This document shows, one piece after another, positions 21,852-34,417 of a stretch of 64,000 nt of DNA (position 1 is the first letter of the stretch; the number at the start of each line of letters is the position of its first letter). The notes beneath the pieces were generated by a model, which saw only the letters and a list, made by a program, of their open reading frames with translations, was not told the DNA's origin and made no database searches. The DNA comes from Albugo candida (lineage: Eukaryota; Oomycota; Peronosporomycetes; Albuginales; Albuginaceae): contig CAJNAR010000002.1 of assembly GCA_905220665.1 (NCBI GenBank), positions 310,001 through 374,000 of the forward strand. The letters run 5' to 3'. The position numbers and the translations under genes are program-made.

Positions 21852-24800
21852 TCAGATAGCCTTAAGCTTCTGTCAGGGTCCTGCGGGTAATGAGCATAGG
21901 TTGGCGAGATAGTTTTACTACCTTGCCATCTCTACCACTTACACAATGTAGGAGCTTTAATCAATCAATGCATATAAAACCTCCACTCTTGATTTGTTAT
22001 GTGAACTTGCTCAAATCAAGGAGGAAACGATGACTAGCGTCAGATTCCAAAAAACGATCGGACTTACTTTTTAGTTTATTCGCTACCCTTCAATGACAGA
22101 TTTTTCCTGCATTTTCCAATGGTATCCATAAAGCTATGAAAGCCAGCATTACAAGAAGGATTTAAAATTTCCATTTCGAATTCGTTCAAGCTTTAATCAA
22201 CAACAATGACCACACTCTTTTAGATCCTATAATAAAATGGCCTAGTCTATCTATCGAGTCAATATCGATAAGCAAGAGGGCGCTTGTCTATAGACTTTTG
22301 ATCAAGGATAATGCTTACAAGGTCATTAGCGCGACAGCTGATCTCATAAGAAAAGGTGTAGTGCGTATAGCAGAGTACACTTTCTATAATTTGCGTTTTA
22401 CCATTTCAGCATTTTTTTTTCTTACCACTACTCGATCATTTTTTATCAAACTTGAACAACGCTCTGTATCGTTTCATACGTGAATAAGTTATGCTAACTC
22501 AATTAGTTTGATCTCTAAGCTGCATATGCTATATTGATAGTGGTCCTCTACGCTACAAAACCTTGATTCCACGGACTTTTGTGAGTCTGAAGGGTGTTTT
22601 ACTTGACGACAGTGCTGGAAGTAATATACTAATGATGTGTGACGAATAGGATTTCGATCAAATCCACTCAAATGAATCCTCTTCTTCCTTGGTAGGTCGT
22701 ATGGTAGTAGTTCATCTTTATGTTGACTCAGGTCAACCTTCGTGTACGTCACTTCCCTAAATTTCAAGTGTATCTGCTGTTTCTCGGCGGTTTGATATAA
22801 TGGTTGAATTCTGTCGCAGCCAAATACTGCCGATAAAAAAGCACCACTTGGACTTTGAATAATATTTCCTTCGTCCTTACTACTCTGCCATCTCATTGCC
22901 GTGCATAGGCTCTTCTAGCCACAACCGTTCTTCGATCGCTATCTGTTAACGAGAAAGATAAGCGAAGTGTCGTTAATGAAGGATGCAGCAACTTCATAAG
23001 AATCAAGAAATAAAGCTAAAGATAGATAGAAACTATATGTACATGTTTTCCATGATTGCACGGCTCGTTCCAGCTACGAGTGAAATGAATCAAATAGGCT
23101 TTAGAATGGGCATCAATAGACACCGTTACATTTAAGGCCACTCAGCGCTAATAGAATAGAAAGAAGGAGGAAATGTGATCGTGAATATCCAACAAGCAGC
23201 AATACCGTTCTCGCTTGTAAGCTTCTTATTTCGCTCCAGACGGATATCCTAATTGTCACTCTAGCAACATGACTCATTGATGCCAAACTCTGATTGCTGT
23301 TTAGATATGATATAAGTCGTCATTCATTCACCTCAGAACACTGCCGCTGACTAGACTTAGTTGATACAGAACACTTTTGCTAGGAAATCCGAGGTGTCAA
23401 AGTCAAGTGGCATGGTCGAAAAACAAATCTAGATAAGACATGGAACGAATGTATAGACCAAATAGAGGTCACAGCTGTCGCAGTAAGTCGCTTTACTGAA
23501 GGAAGGCAAAAATAGGATTAAGTATATTATTCATGACTGTTAGTTTCTCTTCCTACGGCCTTTGTTGCTTACTTAGGTACTTTTCTATAAGAATAAATAA
23601 TCAGTTCCTCTTTTGATCGGTTAAAGACACGTGCCTTGTTAAGAAGGCGTCTCGAGATCTTGTAAGAGTAAGTCAAGCCTTGTTGAGGCGTTTAGACTCT
23701 TGAGCACTTTGTGCTGTCGATTCTCAGTCATTAGGTCCCTTGAACTAGGACTTTTTGCTTTCAAGCTTGTTAGCTCGTTGAGCCGTGTTTCTATAGAACT
23801 AAATTGCTCGCTAAGCAGATGGCATTCCTATGGCAAAGAGCTATTGTAGCTCCACTACAATCTATAATAAATCTGCTTTGCTTCGCCTACATTGACTTTA
23901 CAACAATCAAGTCCCCTTCCTTGTCATCTTTCTTGCTCTTGGAAGCACTGAATATATCCATACTTCAAAATCTCCAGCCATCACATTGCAAATCAAAGAT
24001 GTGAATTTGAAACTTGGATCATCCTTGATAGGTAGCGACTACTATCCTTTAAAAATCCAATATCTAAACAAAAGCTTTAAAGACTTTGAAGAGCCATCAT
24101 CTGGGCAAACTACTGGATTGCGCTTCTTTGATGTTGTTCCGCTTCCTTGTGAGAAAATTTTGCTTTATGTATAAGAATTTTGTGCGAGATTTCTTCCGCC
24201 CCTTTTTTATGGGCCATCCTCACGATGAGTGCAGTTTGGTTCTAATTTTGCTGAGCCAACATATTCAGTGTAATCTTTCAATCCGCTTGCACTCGCGCTG
24301 TCGTTGCTTCTCTCTGTAACTTGCGCCATTCTATATGGACTGCAATCCAAAGAAAGGCAAGTCATATCTTCCTGGACTTCTCGATACGGGAATAATGGAT
24401 CGATTCTTTTCAAAATAATTGAACCTCATCTATAGCGAAAAGTTAATTCTTGCCATACGGAGGCTGAAACATCTACTGTATGGACTTCTGAATGTCTCTG
24501 CTTGTACAAAGAAGAAAATCTTAATGTATTTTATAGCTCGAGTGGATGAAGCAACGAGTACAGAGCATCAGAGAAGAAGTTCAGGCGAGGAAAGTGTATT
24601 ACTTTGTTTCTCAATTTATCGTCCACGAATTGCGATGAAGAGAGATTGTATCAAAATTTAGATCAGAAAGAAATATGTGTTGGCATGAGATCCATATAGG
24701 GATATTCTAGTTTTTCTGATGTCTGTTGAAATATAGCATCGGTGAGGAGTTGCATATAATGCAAAAAAATTGTTTAATGCTCTCCATTGAGGACGATCTT

Positions 24801-27800
24801 GGATAGACCAGAGAAGGTATTGAGCCTTGAGATTAACCTATTTGAAACCATTTCATTTACCGCCGGGATACACCTTCTCGTCTTTCTTCTAAATACGTCC
24901 TACGGGTGGATAACTCACATATTTGATCGACATGGTCCCAGATTGCCAGTATGAGATGAATGGCCAGGAAGAATACGACAGTGCTGATTTGATGGAGACA
25001 TTTGATTTTGCTAAATACTTGCTACGTCGATGCTCATGTACCATTGTCGTTAACTAACCTTGTCGAGATGTAAATATTGTAATAAAGGACTTGCAAGTCT
25101 GCAAAATAAAATATCCCTAGTGGACGCGATTTTCTTCGTTTCTTTCCTGTATTGTATTCCTTTAACGTCCCAAGGGAAGTGCCAGCTAATCAAATACATG
25201 CCATCGATCATACGTAGCTATTTAGTTTTTGCTTGACGTCGCCAATGTGAGCTTTATATTAGAGGTCAGACGTGCACGATAATTGCGTTGAGAAACCCCT
25301 ACACTCACGTGATTTTAGTGCAGTTCTCACGGAGTGCCGGTCGGAGTTAGTTGATAAATAATAGACGAGAAACCAAATATCTTTCTGGGGGTGCTATGAT
25401 AACCGAGAATGCTTGAGAGCTCTTGGAAACGAAGGCGGGGATGAAGACATGTATCCATGAGGAAGCTTTCATCAGTTAGACGTTACTTGGCGAAAATATG
25501 GGGTCCTTACTCAGATCGATACCCAAAATATACATAATGCGCTGAATTTTTGCGCGTGATAGCCAAATTCCATTTATTGTACCAAGCTGAGCCAGCAACA
25601 CTTCTGCCACGTCTGAATTTTGATCTTGAGTTTAGGTCATGTTCAAACGTCAGGTCGGGTTTTGTAGTCTTTGTAGTATGTTGAGGACTCCGACCCGCGG
25701 GAAAAAAGACATATTGGAATATTTTTGTTCCCATCTCTTCTAGGCCGACGGATACACATGCTTGATACTACGACTGGGATGATACAACTCGGCGTTGGTA
25801 GAATTGAAACCTCAACACTATCCAAAAAAGCAGCGTAGATTACTCAAGGACCACGTCGAATGGCGTCAAGATTCTGTTCTAATCTACAAGAATCTGAAGA
25901 TCCTTGATTCTATCATCTCGGGTAGTCAGCAAGCCTCGATGGAATTGATGGCAAGTCAATGAATGGACTAATTGTATCACATTGATCCTCGTTGACGTTT
26001 CTGGATTACATTGGAAGATTTCTTTAGCGACTAGAGCTTGTATCGAGCAGGCTGTTATTAAGCGATAGAGACAGCGTTTTAATTTCGAACATTCTGTAGA
26101 GACCTGTTCGAAGAAATCAATTCACGATAGCCTCTTCGTGCGGAGTAATGACTTAAATGTGCATTTCACTCGAACTAAGGATCACATGTTTGCGTCATAC
26201 CCCAAGGACAATATGTAGCAGTTTAATATATTAGAAAATCTTTTCGTAGGGAAATGTTGTCCCTGGTGACGTTCTTTCACACATAGCAAACATACCGAAG
26301 CAAACTGATATGCAGTTCCGTACACGGATAAACACAATAGTAAAACAATTTCTAGTTTTACTGTAAAAACATTACGACTGTAGGTGGTGATCGCACCAGA
26401 CACAAAGTGGAAAACATTCATGTCTACTTGAATTAGTTGGAGTGAAAAAGACAACAGAAACGATTCGCTAACATGCCAGCATACAAGTTTATCCCATAAA
26501 CTTTATGAAGCATCATTGGGAAGAAAGCATTCATTATTTTGAGGCAAGTAAACGTATTGATTGTCTCTGTGACTTTCAGCAAGGTCTCAATCGGTATAAC
26601 GATCAAGGCATTCCACATACGGTTATTCCTGGAGAACCGAAGTTAGCATTGTCAAATTTAATCGCTGAGCTACATATTTGATGAAAGTAGACAGCCGAAT
26701 CTCCTACCATGATGGATGGAGCAAGCAATGTCTGATAAAATTCATCAACCGATGCGTACGATTCCATGCTTTCATTTTGAAGCTGTACAGCATGACCGGC
26801 TTTCCCAATGACCTATTGTAATTGGAGACCAAAGACTTAAGCACATTTTCCACCAGAATAATCCTCAATTTTTGATGAGAGGATGTCATATAAAGGAATT
26901 TTGTGACACCACGAATATATATACTCTTAAGGTGACTTCCTTGTTTATTCGATTGTGTTACAGCCCATTTTATCTCCTGGGACATCGTGACAATTTTGTA
27001 TCAGATACGTGGATACAAAATTTTGTGGGACCAACATGGAGAATGAATTAGAATATTTTATATGAAATTGTGTAGAAGTGAGATAAATCGTGTGCTGAGA
27101 CCGATAGAAGAAGTTTTTGATACGACGAAACCAAATGGGATAACACACATCAGGTATATGTGTACGGTGAGACGAAAACTCGAGGTAACGAATACCTATT
27201 GGTACTTCATGAATGATGCTTGTAAGTAAGATTGAAAGATGCGTAAAATGTGAGGGAATTCAGGGAAACAGCAGATTGTTTGATATAATCATTTATTGGT
27301 TTTGTTGTATGGCACTCACGGGATCCAACACTAGATGACCACAATAACCTACTCCGTGGAATATAGTGAGTTCTGACATCAGTACGTCGCTCATCGTCTC
27401 GAGATACTTCTAAGTGTAAGAGTGGCCGAAAGAGAGTGTCGCGTCGTTTGAGCAAGCTCATATTCCGTTTCCAATAAGTTATGTGGATCCTATGATGTGC
27501 GTTGTGCCGGAAAGAACTCCACAAGACAGAGAGGTGAACACAAATTGGAACTATAATCAACGGTCTTAGTTGCCATCGACTAGAAATACGTTTAATTAAT
27601 TTTCACTCGGTCATGTCATAAAACGGACCACTAAATGTGCTAGTGACCAATTTGGCCTCGATATATGAATTTGCTTCAATGCCTAATGGTAAGAGATATA
27701 GTACATATTCAAATAGAGACACCTCGCTCATGACTTCGGGAGTCGAAACATGGTCTCATGACGAGTATTAACACAAAGAGGATACTCTATGTAGTGTGGC

Positions 27801-28507
27801 TACCAGAACAGAAGGGAGTTGAAAGGCTTTGGATTTTTCAAGCTTGCATTTTGACGCTGCATCCAGTCGAGGTAGATGTGATGAAATGCGCTTCCTTGGA
27901 TCATACCGTAAAGAGAATGGGAGAGACTTGAGTCAAATTCGAGAGAAGCCATGTACGGGTTAAGTTAGGTGCGCACACCATCATACACAACAACTATTAT
28001 CATTCGACTTGGCATGAAATACAGACACAGTCGCGAAGTCTCATTAAAAATGTAATCTATACTAACCATTGCATAAAGATGAGAGAGGACGGCAAAAAAT
28101 TCCGTCAAGTAAAGAAAAGCAGGAGCAAAACAAGCATTACCTTACGTAAAAGTGTTTTTTGGCTAGCAAACTTGCTATGGCATTGTTGATTCCGTAGGCA
28201 TCAACTAATCTCAATATAGTATACAGGCGTGTGCTTCTTTCCTGATGAATCTTGACTGATTATATAATTAACCGTTTTGTAGGATTGAGAAGAGTTAGGT
28301 AAGCTTTGGTGAATATATCTCATTTGGATTTAAAAGGGCAAACGGCCGTGCAAGTGTCTTCTTTCATATGGAAGTTTCCTTCACCGAAAGCAATGCTGAC
28401 CTCTAGTAGACTGTATGCATGACATCAGTAAACGTTACTTTTCCATTGGTAATTGTACACGTGATAGATCATGCAAGATGGTAAGAGGTTTTAGCAAGCT
28501 ATGTTTA
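21852..28507. other. Long gene-poor region
   Basis: More than 6.5 kb without a recognisable gene. The longest frames are minus 22489-22896 (135 codons, with DLPRKKRIHLSGFDRNP) and minus 27207-27560 (117 codons). Neither has a family signature, signal peptide or neighbouring exon that I can defend. No LTR, TIR or tandem array was seen. Decayed mobile elements too old to read by eye are likely. Confidence 0.35.
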
Positions 28508-30232
28508 TTACCGATAAAACACTAGATAGGATCTAATGGATAATCGTACCTGATAGAGCGATATTTGAATGCCTGTACGCCTATTTAAGCATATCCGCAT
28601 CTGAAGCGTCTTTTTATAAGCTAGCGAGTATCTTTCTACGATGTAAAACCTTAATTTGATTAAATTCGATGACATCGGTGGAATCAACGATACATCCAAT
28701 GGTTTCCATTGAGTCATTACTAAATTCCCACGCTCCATGAAACAATAGTTTTTCTCTGGAGCACTCAGCGTCAAGAAATATGTCAAGTCTATGATCAAAA
28801 TATCCAACCACGACGTGAGACAAGTAAAGCATTCCAAATCTGGATTTTCCAGTTTTCCTTTTGTAGTAATACGGGATCCGATGTTTTGAGATGATCCAGG
28901 TATTAAACTACGATCATCAAGCTCAAGTTACAAAGTTGGTTATGAATCCTGATTACTTTCTTGCAAAACTTTTGACTCACCAAAGGAATGAAAGTAATGC
29001 ATTTTGAGATTATGTACGTTGGCAGGGTATCCATCGGTGAAATCAAAAAATCAATAAGTGACAGGCTCTTTACAGATACTCCGGCTAAATTTTCCAAGTA
29101 AGCCTGAAAAGCTTCATTATACTTTAGTTCTTCTTCTACCCATATGCAATATGAAGGTTTTGATTGAGGCAATGCGTCTTCAACGATTTGATCGTCCCAT
29201 GAATCTCTTGCTCTCATATTGTAGTAGATCTTGCCGAGGGTGGTTGAATAGCTAATACTTGTCTTAGAGGCATTCATACATACTCTTTTTGACTGGGAGA
29301 CAATCGATCCGCACAGCTCTTTTTCACATTTTCCGATTGAGCTTTGACGACCATCTGATATCAGGAAAACGATTTTCTCCGTTTCTTTATCGTGTTGATC
29401 AGATCCATGCGCGGCGGTGGTATGAATGACCACTGATGCAATCCATTTTGAGTATAGAGGAATGCAAGCAAGGTATTTAGTGTGTTGGACGAGGGTTGCG
29501 GAAGTCTTATACCAAATTGAGGTCCAAAGTGCGGTCTCATCAATCTCTTTGATGGTGGTAAGCATTTCAACCGGATCTTCTGCTTCGCGCGTATCAACCC
29601 TGATTGCAGAGAAAACTTGAATGGATAATTTGCTTACAAGATTGATATAACTAGCGTCGCCAAATTCATAATTGAGTCCAGTACAAACACCCGAGGATAA
29701 ACACGGCTTAGATATGTTGCTTTGCATTGTGTATAGGACATGTAAACAGCGTCCCCTTCATCCTTTTTGACCAGTTGAATTTTTGTATTGTTTGAGATTC
29801 ACTCGTCATTAAAGACAAATACCGCAGTCGAAAGTCGTTTGCACATCTGTGAGAACGCATAGTGGTGTCGACTTTCGTATTCCGTGACCATTTTAATTTG
29901 AGGATGATGTCACGACGTCCGTACGATTAAGACATGTCATTGTGACGGAGCCGGATTTAGACTCAAGTTGACAGTTAGTCCCTGCTCTTACAAAAGAAGA
30001 AGCCGAATCAAAGGCTTGAAATATTGCTATGGTGGACCCCGGGATGGAGTAGGGTATACTGATAGACACAAGCGAAAGACGATCCAACCCCGGCAATATT
30101 TGTCACGCAGAATTGGCACTCGCCTAAATTTCTTTTGAAAGAAAATGTTGGGGTGATTGTTACAGGATCCTTGGCGTCAGTAACAGTGCTTTGCCAAACA
30201 AAAGAAAAGAGTAATCAATACGGATGCACTAT
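28508..30232 (-). pseudogene. Decayed copy of the secreted cysteine-module family (member C)
   Basis: The reading order from 30232 down to 28508 matches members A and B across their whole length, in several frames. The position of the start codon reads ATA instead of ATG, and the codon matching Trp6 of member A is TGA. Pieces still readable include GLDRLSLVS near 30090, CLSSGVCTGLNYEFGDAS at ~29700, GKIYYNMRARDSWDDQ in 28903-29727, and CFTCLTSWLDILIIDL at the 3' end. Several module cysteines are lost (the fourth module pair reads AFQAYLENLAG instead of a CxxCL motif). Frameshifts separate at least three blocks. It shares 3' flanking sequence with member B (near 28470 and 47450), so the copied unit extended beyond the gene. 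Confidence 0.8.
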
Positions 30233-31103
30233 GACCAGGAAATTTGATAGTGAGGAAGATACTTAATCCTTAGAATGGAAAATTTCTTAGGCGTCATGTT
30301 CAGACCAGTGATTTTGTAGAAAGAAGTAGCGTGCTGTTAAAAAAAGTCTCTGCGAAACCAATCCTTGGTCATTACCATTTCTAATTTTCTACGGGCGAAA
30401 AAAAAACATCATTGATCTTTTATTAGTACGTGGGTGGTTTATCAACCAGTAAATTCGAACATGGAATCGAATTTGTTTATGCAAGTCGCACTCTCTTGTG
30501 TCAGCCTCAAATGAAACGTAGTATTATCTGCCCTGGCACAGTATACTTCTCTTTCTTCATATATACTAAAACGACCTGGAAACGATTACACGAGATAAAA
30601 CCCTACAGAAAAGACACGTGGTGAAGTGGTGGATGCGCCGTGCAACCGGTATACAGGTTTATTACTAGGAAATAGTCAAAATGATTTGATAACCTGGAAT
30701 CATAGGTGCGAAAAAGATCTGATCGGACGTAAGAAGCATCTGGAATGATATAGCATGCATAAAATATGTGCTTTTCACTTACAAACAACACCAAAATAAT
30801 TTGTTGCATCTCATAGATCTTAGAGCAATCTCAGCAACTCGCTGCTTTGCCGCTGATTATCTACCAAGATCCCCAAACCAAGCACATTGACTTGCTAAGA
30901 TGATATTTGTATTTGATTCACAATGGAACATTTAACGGCATTTCGTGCTCGCGCGAAACCGAATGTGAAACGCAAATTCGTTTTCCGTCATCAACTGCAT
31001 AACTCATGAATTTAATTCGTTCTAATCTATTCTACACGTGAAAGATGCGGGTACCTACACCACCAAATGTCTTTCTGAGATTACTCATACTCATCCATAA
31101 CAT
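30233..31103. other. Spacer left of the nested transposon
   Basis: About 870 bp without a supported gene. The first ~130 bases resemble the 5' flank of member B loosely, as expected if they were copied with the pseudogene. The remainder has only short frames. Confidence 0.35.
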
Positions 31104-31140
31104 TTTTGTCTTGGGAGCCACTATGGCTACAGACAAACTA

Positions 31141-33753
31141 TAGTGCAAGACACTTATAACCGACACCCCCTATTTATGCGGCCAACTTACAAAATTCCAA
31201 TATCATGCAGCCTATACTTCTAACGTGCAAATAACCGTTTTTTGGCCAATCAGGAGTAGTGTATGCAGGTAGGTTAATCAATCGCCATATCACTTCAGAA
31301 GTTCATAACGCTCTCCGTATTTTTGCACTCATAGCTCCCCAAAGTAACCATGCCACGTCTAAAAAACAAAGGAAACACTTGTACGTGGCATCAATACATG
31401 CTGCAGAGAACAAGAAGCAGAAAATTGAAGTACATGACGTGCATGAATTCGAAAGTAGCAGAGCCTGCAGTAAAAATGAATCCCAGATGGAGAACGAAAA
31501 TGAAGTGGAAGATGATGACATGATTGTTGGGAATATTGAGAGAGCTGTCCCTCCAGTGATAACCAACGAGAGCAACCGACCAGTGCGGTATATGGGAAAT
31601 TCGTCACGCACATAAAGGCGCAAGAAGGCAGTGCTGAAGGATGGTGCGAGAGGCACCAAACCGTTGACTGAATACTGGACACTGACACCAATGTTTACAG
31701 AAGATGGTGCTGAAGTGCATGTGGATAACGAAAATGATGCAGACTTGTATGAAGAATCCGATGAAGACGAGGGTATTGAGTGGACCAAAGCTGATATCAG
31801 TTAGGCAGTTGAGAATCTGATAAAACTAAATCGAAAACCAAACGGGAAGAACAATGCAGCACATGCGCGTGAAGCAGCGCTACTCGGGTACATTGGACTA
31901 CTCCAAATAGGATTAACGAAGAAAGCGGCAAGGTCCTTTATCTCAGATGCAGCAGGAAGAGGGGTTTACTTTTCTAGATCAATACGGACATGGGCCGGAA
32001 CTTTTATGAAAGACGGGTCTCTGCGTCAGTCGAAGCAAGGGAAACACGCCAAGCGATCAAGTTTTCATCAGGACGAGGACTGTATCATTATCCTGCAGCA
32101 ATACCTCCGTGCAAATAAGCTCAATGTCAAAATTGCAACCTTAACAAAACAAACAAATGAAGAAATCCTCCCCGAGTTAGGCTACACTCCTTGCCCAAAA
32201 ATATCGGAATGAACGATGATGCGCCGGCTACAGTCCTTAGACAAAACCTACCGCAAAGTTGCGAAGGGAATTTACATCGATGGTCATTTTCTGGCCAGAT
32301 TAGATAGACTGGATGCTCGCATGCCTGTTTTACCTGCAAAAGATAATAATTTCGAGGAAAACCAAGATGATGTAATATGGCCAGCAGCGAAAATTCAGCC
32401 ACTTCTTCTGGTGACCCATTATGAAAGTACGTTTTCTGCCAATGATGGGTTGAAGCACCTTTGGATGCCGGATGTAGAGCAACCATTGCGCAAGACAGGC
32501 CAAGTGAGATCTATTAATGTCACTGACTTCCTTTGTCCAATTTCGGGAAGCTTCGCTTTGGAACAAGAGAAAAAAGAGCAGTTTCCGACGCTGCCAGAAC
32601 AAGCATGTGTGATCATGCACCCTGGAATTCAGCACGACGGATGGTGGGAGGCAATAGACCTCTACAACCAGGTGCATAATCGAGCAATCTCGATCTTCGA
32701 GGCACAATTTCCAGACACGCAGGCCCTCTTTGCCTTTTACAATGCCACCAGTCATGCTGCCTTTGCTGACGATGCGCTCTATACAAACCGCTTGAACCTG
32801 GGTCTTAGTGGCAAACAACACCTGATGCGACAAACGACTTGGGAAAATGGAATTTACCAGAAATTTGTTTTTCCAGAAGATCATGCAATTGAAAAACTTC
32901 CTGGCAAGGAAAAGGGTATCAGAATTGTCCTTAAAGAACGAGGACTTTGGCGTGCAGGCCTTACACTTGACTGTCGCGTGAAATGTCCTCCAGCCGAACT
33001 GGAATGCTGTGCCAGAAAAATTATGGCAATCAATCTGACATTCTTCGCCAGAAATGCATGTTAGAAGAGCTTATTGTTGGTGCCGGCCACATGATAATAT
33101 TTTATCCAAAATTTCATTGTGAACTCAATTTCATTGAGAACTTTTGGGGCTCTGCCAAGCGGTACGAACGGAAACACTGCAATTATTCATGAAGTGGACT
33201 AAATGACGTGGTGCCAAAATCATTGGATTTGGTCAGTTTGTCGAGATAAGGAACTACTATAAAAAATCTCAGCGGTATATGGATGTTTAACGCAAAGGGT
33301 TAAGTGGTAAAGATGCGGAATATGCCGTCAAAAAGTACTGTTCTCACCGACGCGTACCAAATTCAATTCTGATGGACATAAACTGCCTCGCGGCTTAATA
33401 TTACATTAATAAGACCATACTTTCGGATATTCTTTCATAATTGATAACTTGTCATACATACTTGATAAAAAGTTCGGTCCCAATAGTATTATGTTATACA
33501 GGTTTATTGTATAATCATTGATTTTCGAGCGGCCAAACGTGCTCGTCCCATAGAAAATAGCCGAAATTAGCCGTATTTCGAAGCCCTATTAGCTCAACAA
33601 AAATGAAGTTACGAAGAATTGGATTCCATTATCTTACAGCGTAGCGTATGCTTTAATATAATGGAATTCCTTTTTCTAGATTAAATCGTTTCTGTGAAGA
33701 GAAAGAATTCTTGTCTGCCGATTAAACGTGCTGATTATAAGTGTCTTGCCCTG
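31141..33753 (+). mobile_element. Tc1/mariner-superfamily element inserted in the MITE
   Basis: The element is 2613 bp and flanked by TA on both sides (31139-31140 and 33754-33755). Its ends are inverted repeats: the left begins TAGTGCAAGACACTTATAA and the right, read in reverse, begins CAGGGCAAGACACTTATAA. TA duplication and CAG-type ends fit Tc1/mariner relatives. It carries one decayed transposase gene on the plus strand. It landed at a TA inside the left terminal repeat of the older MITE. Confidence 0.85.
31259..33390 (+). pseudogene. DDE transposase of the Tc1-like element, inactivated
   Basis: One reading frame runs from 31259 to 33064 with in-frame stops at 31613-31615, about 31802-31804 and 32210-32212. 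A frameshift near 33050 and further shifts continue the homology to about 33390. Recognisable boxes are YIDGHFLARLDRLDARMPVL, LVTHYESTFSANDG, PLRKTGQVRSINVTDFLCP, DGWWEAIDL, ALFAFYNATSHAAF, IRIVLKERGLW, IIFYPKFHCELNFIENFWG and SGKDAEYAVKKYCSHRR. These match a DDE transposase family common in fungi and oomycetes. The two catalytic aspartates expected in THDEST and FDN read Tyr here; the glutamate region ELNFIE is intact. The N-terminal part is acidic (EDDDMIVGN) and of unclear function. Confidence 0.8.
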
Positions 33754-34417
33754 TACTACGGCCACAGACAATTGATCTAACCAATCACAGCTCAGAAAAT
33801 TTAATTGCTGCTAAGCTCGCTAGTCAATCAGGTCACGTGTCTACTTTTGTACACGAGCTCATTCAGTTTCTTGCGCTGTTTTTGTCATATTATCCTAGCG
33901 TAGGTTTTGTTTTTGTTTCTGATATCTATATATGGTAGGTTAATAGTAGACACTTCGAAGATTAGGATGTTGGAAAGGTGGTTGTTGCTGTTGAGGAGAA
34001 TAAAAATCGTTTTTTTTAAAAATCATTTATTTTTTGTTAATATGATTTCTATTCTTAGAATCAAAAGTATTTAGTAATATAAGTAGAAGAGCATGGCTTC
34101 ACACCGGTTGCCATTGGACATCGAGCTTTTCCATTACGATATTTTAGTGATTGGAAAAAACACGTAGGAAGAAAGGAATTTTATAAAGTAACCTGTTTAA
34201 ATACTTTCCGAAGAGCGTACTATGAGATCTTCCGGTTGATATGTTGAAAAATGCCACCACGTGGAATCGGCTGCGCGAAAGTTATAATTTTCATTCGCTG
34301 CTTGGCCAGTTCCGGCGTACTTAGCAACAATAAAATTTTGTGAGCTGTGATTGGTTAGATCAATTGTCTGTGGCCGTAGTATTAGTGTCTGTGGTCATAG
34401 TGGCTCCCTTTTGTCTT

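Larger units (their letters stand above)
31113..34408. mobile_element. MITE with ~88-bp terminal inverted repeats and 9-bp target duplication, split by a Tc1-like insertion
   Basis: The left terminal repeat starts at 31113 with GGGAGCCACTATGGCTACAG. It runs to 31140, is interrupted, and resumes at 33756 (CTACGGCCACAGACAATTG) to about 33815. The right terminal repeat is the reverse complement at 34321-34408. Both ends are flanked by the same 9 bases, TTTTGTCTT (31104-31112 and 34409-34417). Without the insert the element is about 681 bp and has no coding frame. A 9-bp duplication with long inverted ends is typical of Mutator-like (MULE) non-autonomous elements. The terminal repeat itself contains two tandem versions of a CTAYGGCYACAGACA motif. 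Confidence 0.85.

Noticed and set aside
31303..31788. Minus-strand Ser-rich ORF of 161 codons
   Set aside because: It is antisense to the acidic N-terminal part of the transposase; the Ser-rich composition is a by-product of Asp/Glu codons on the other strand.
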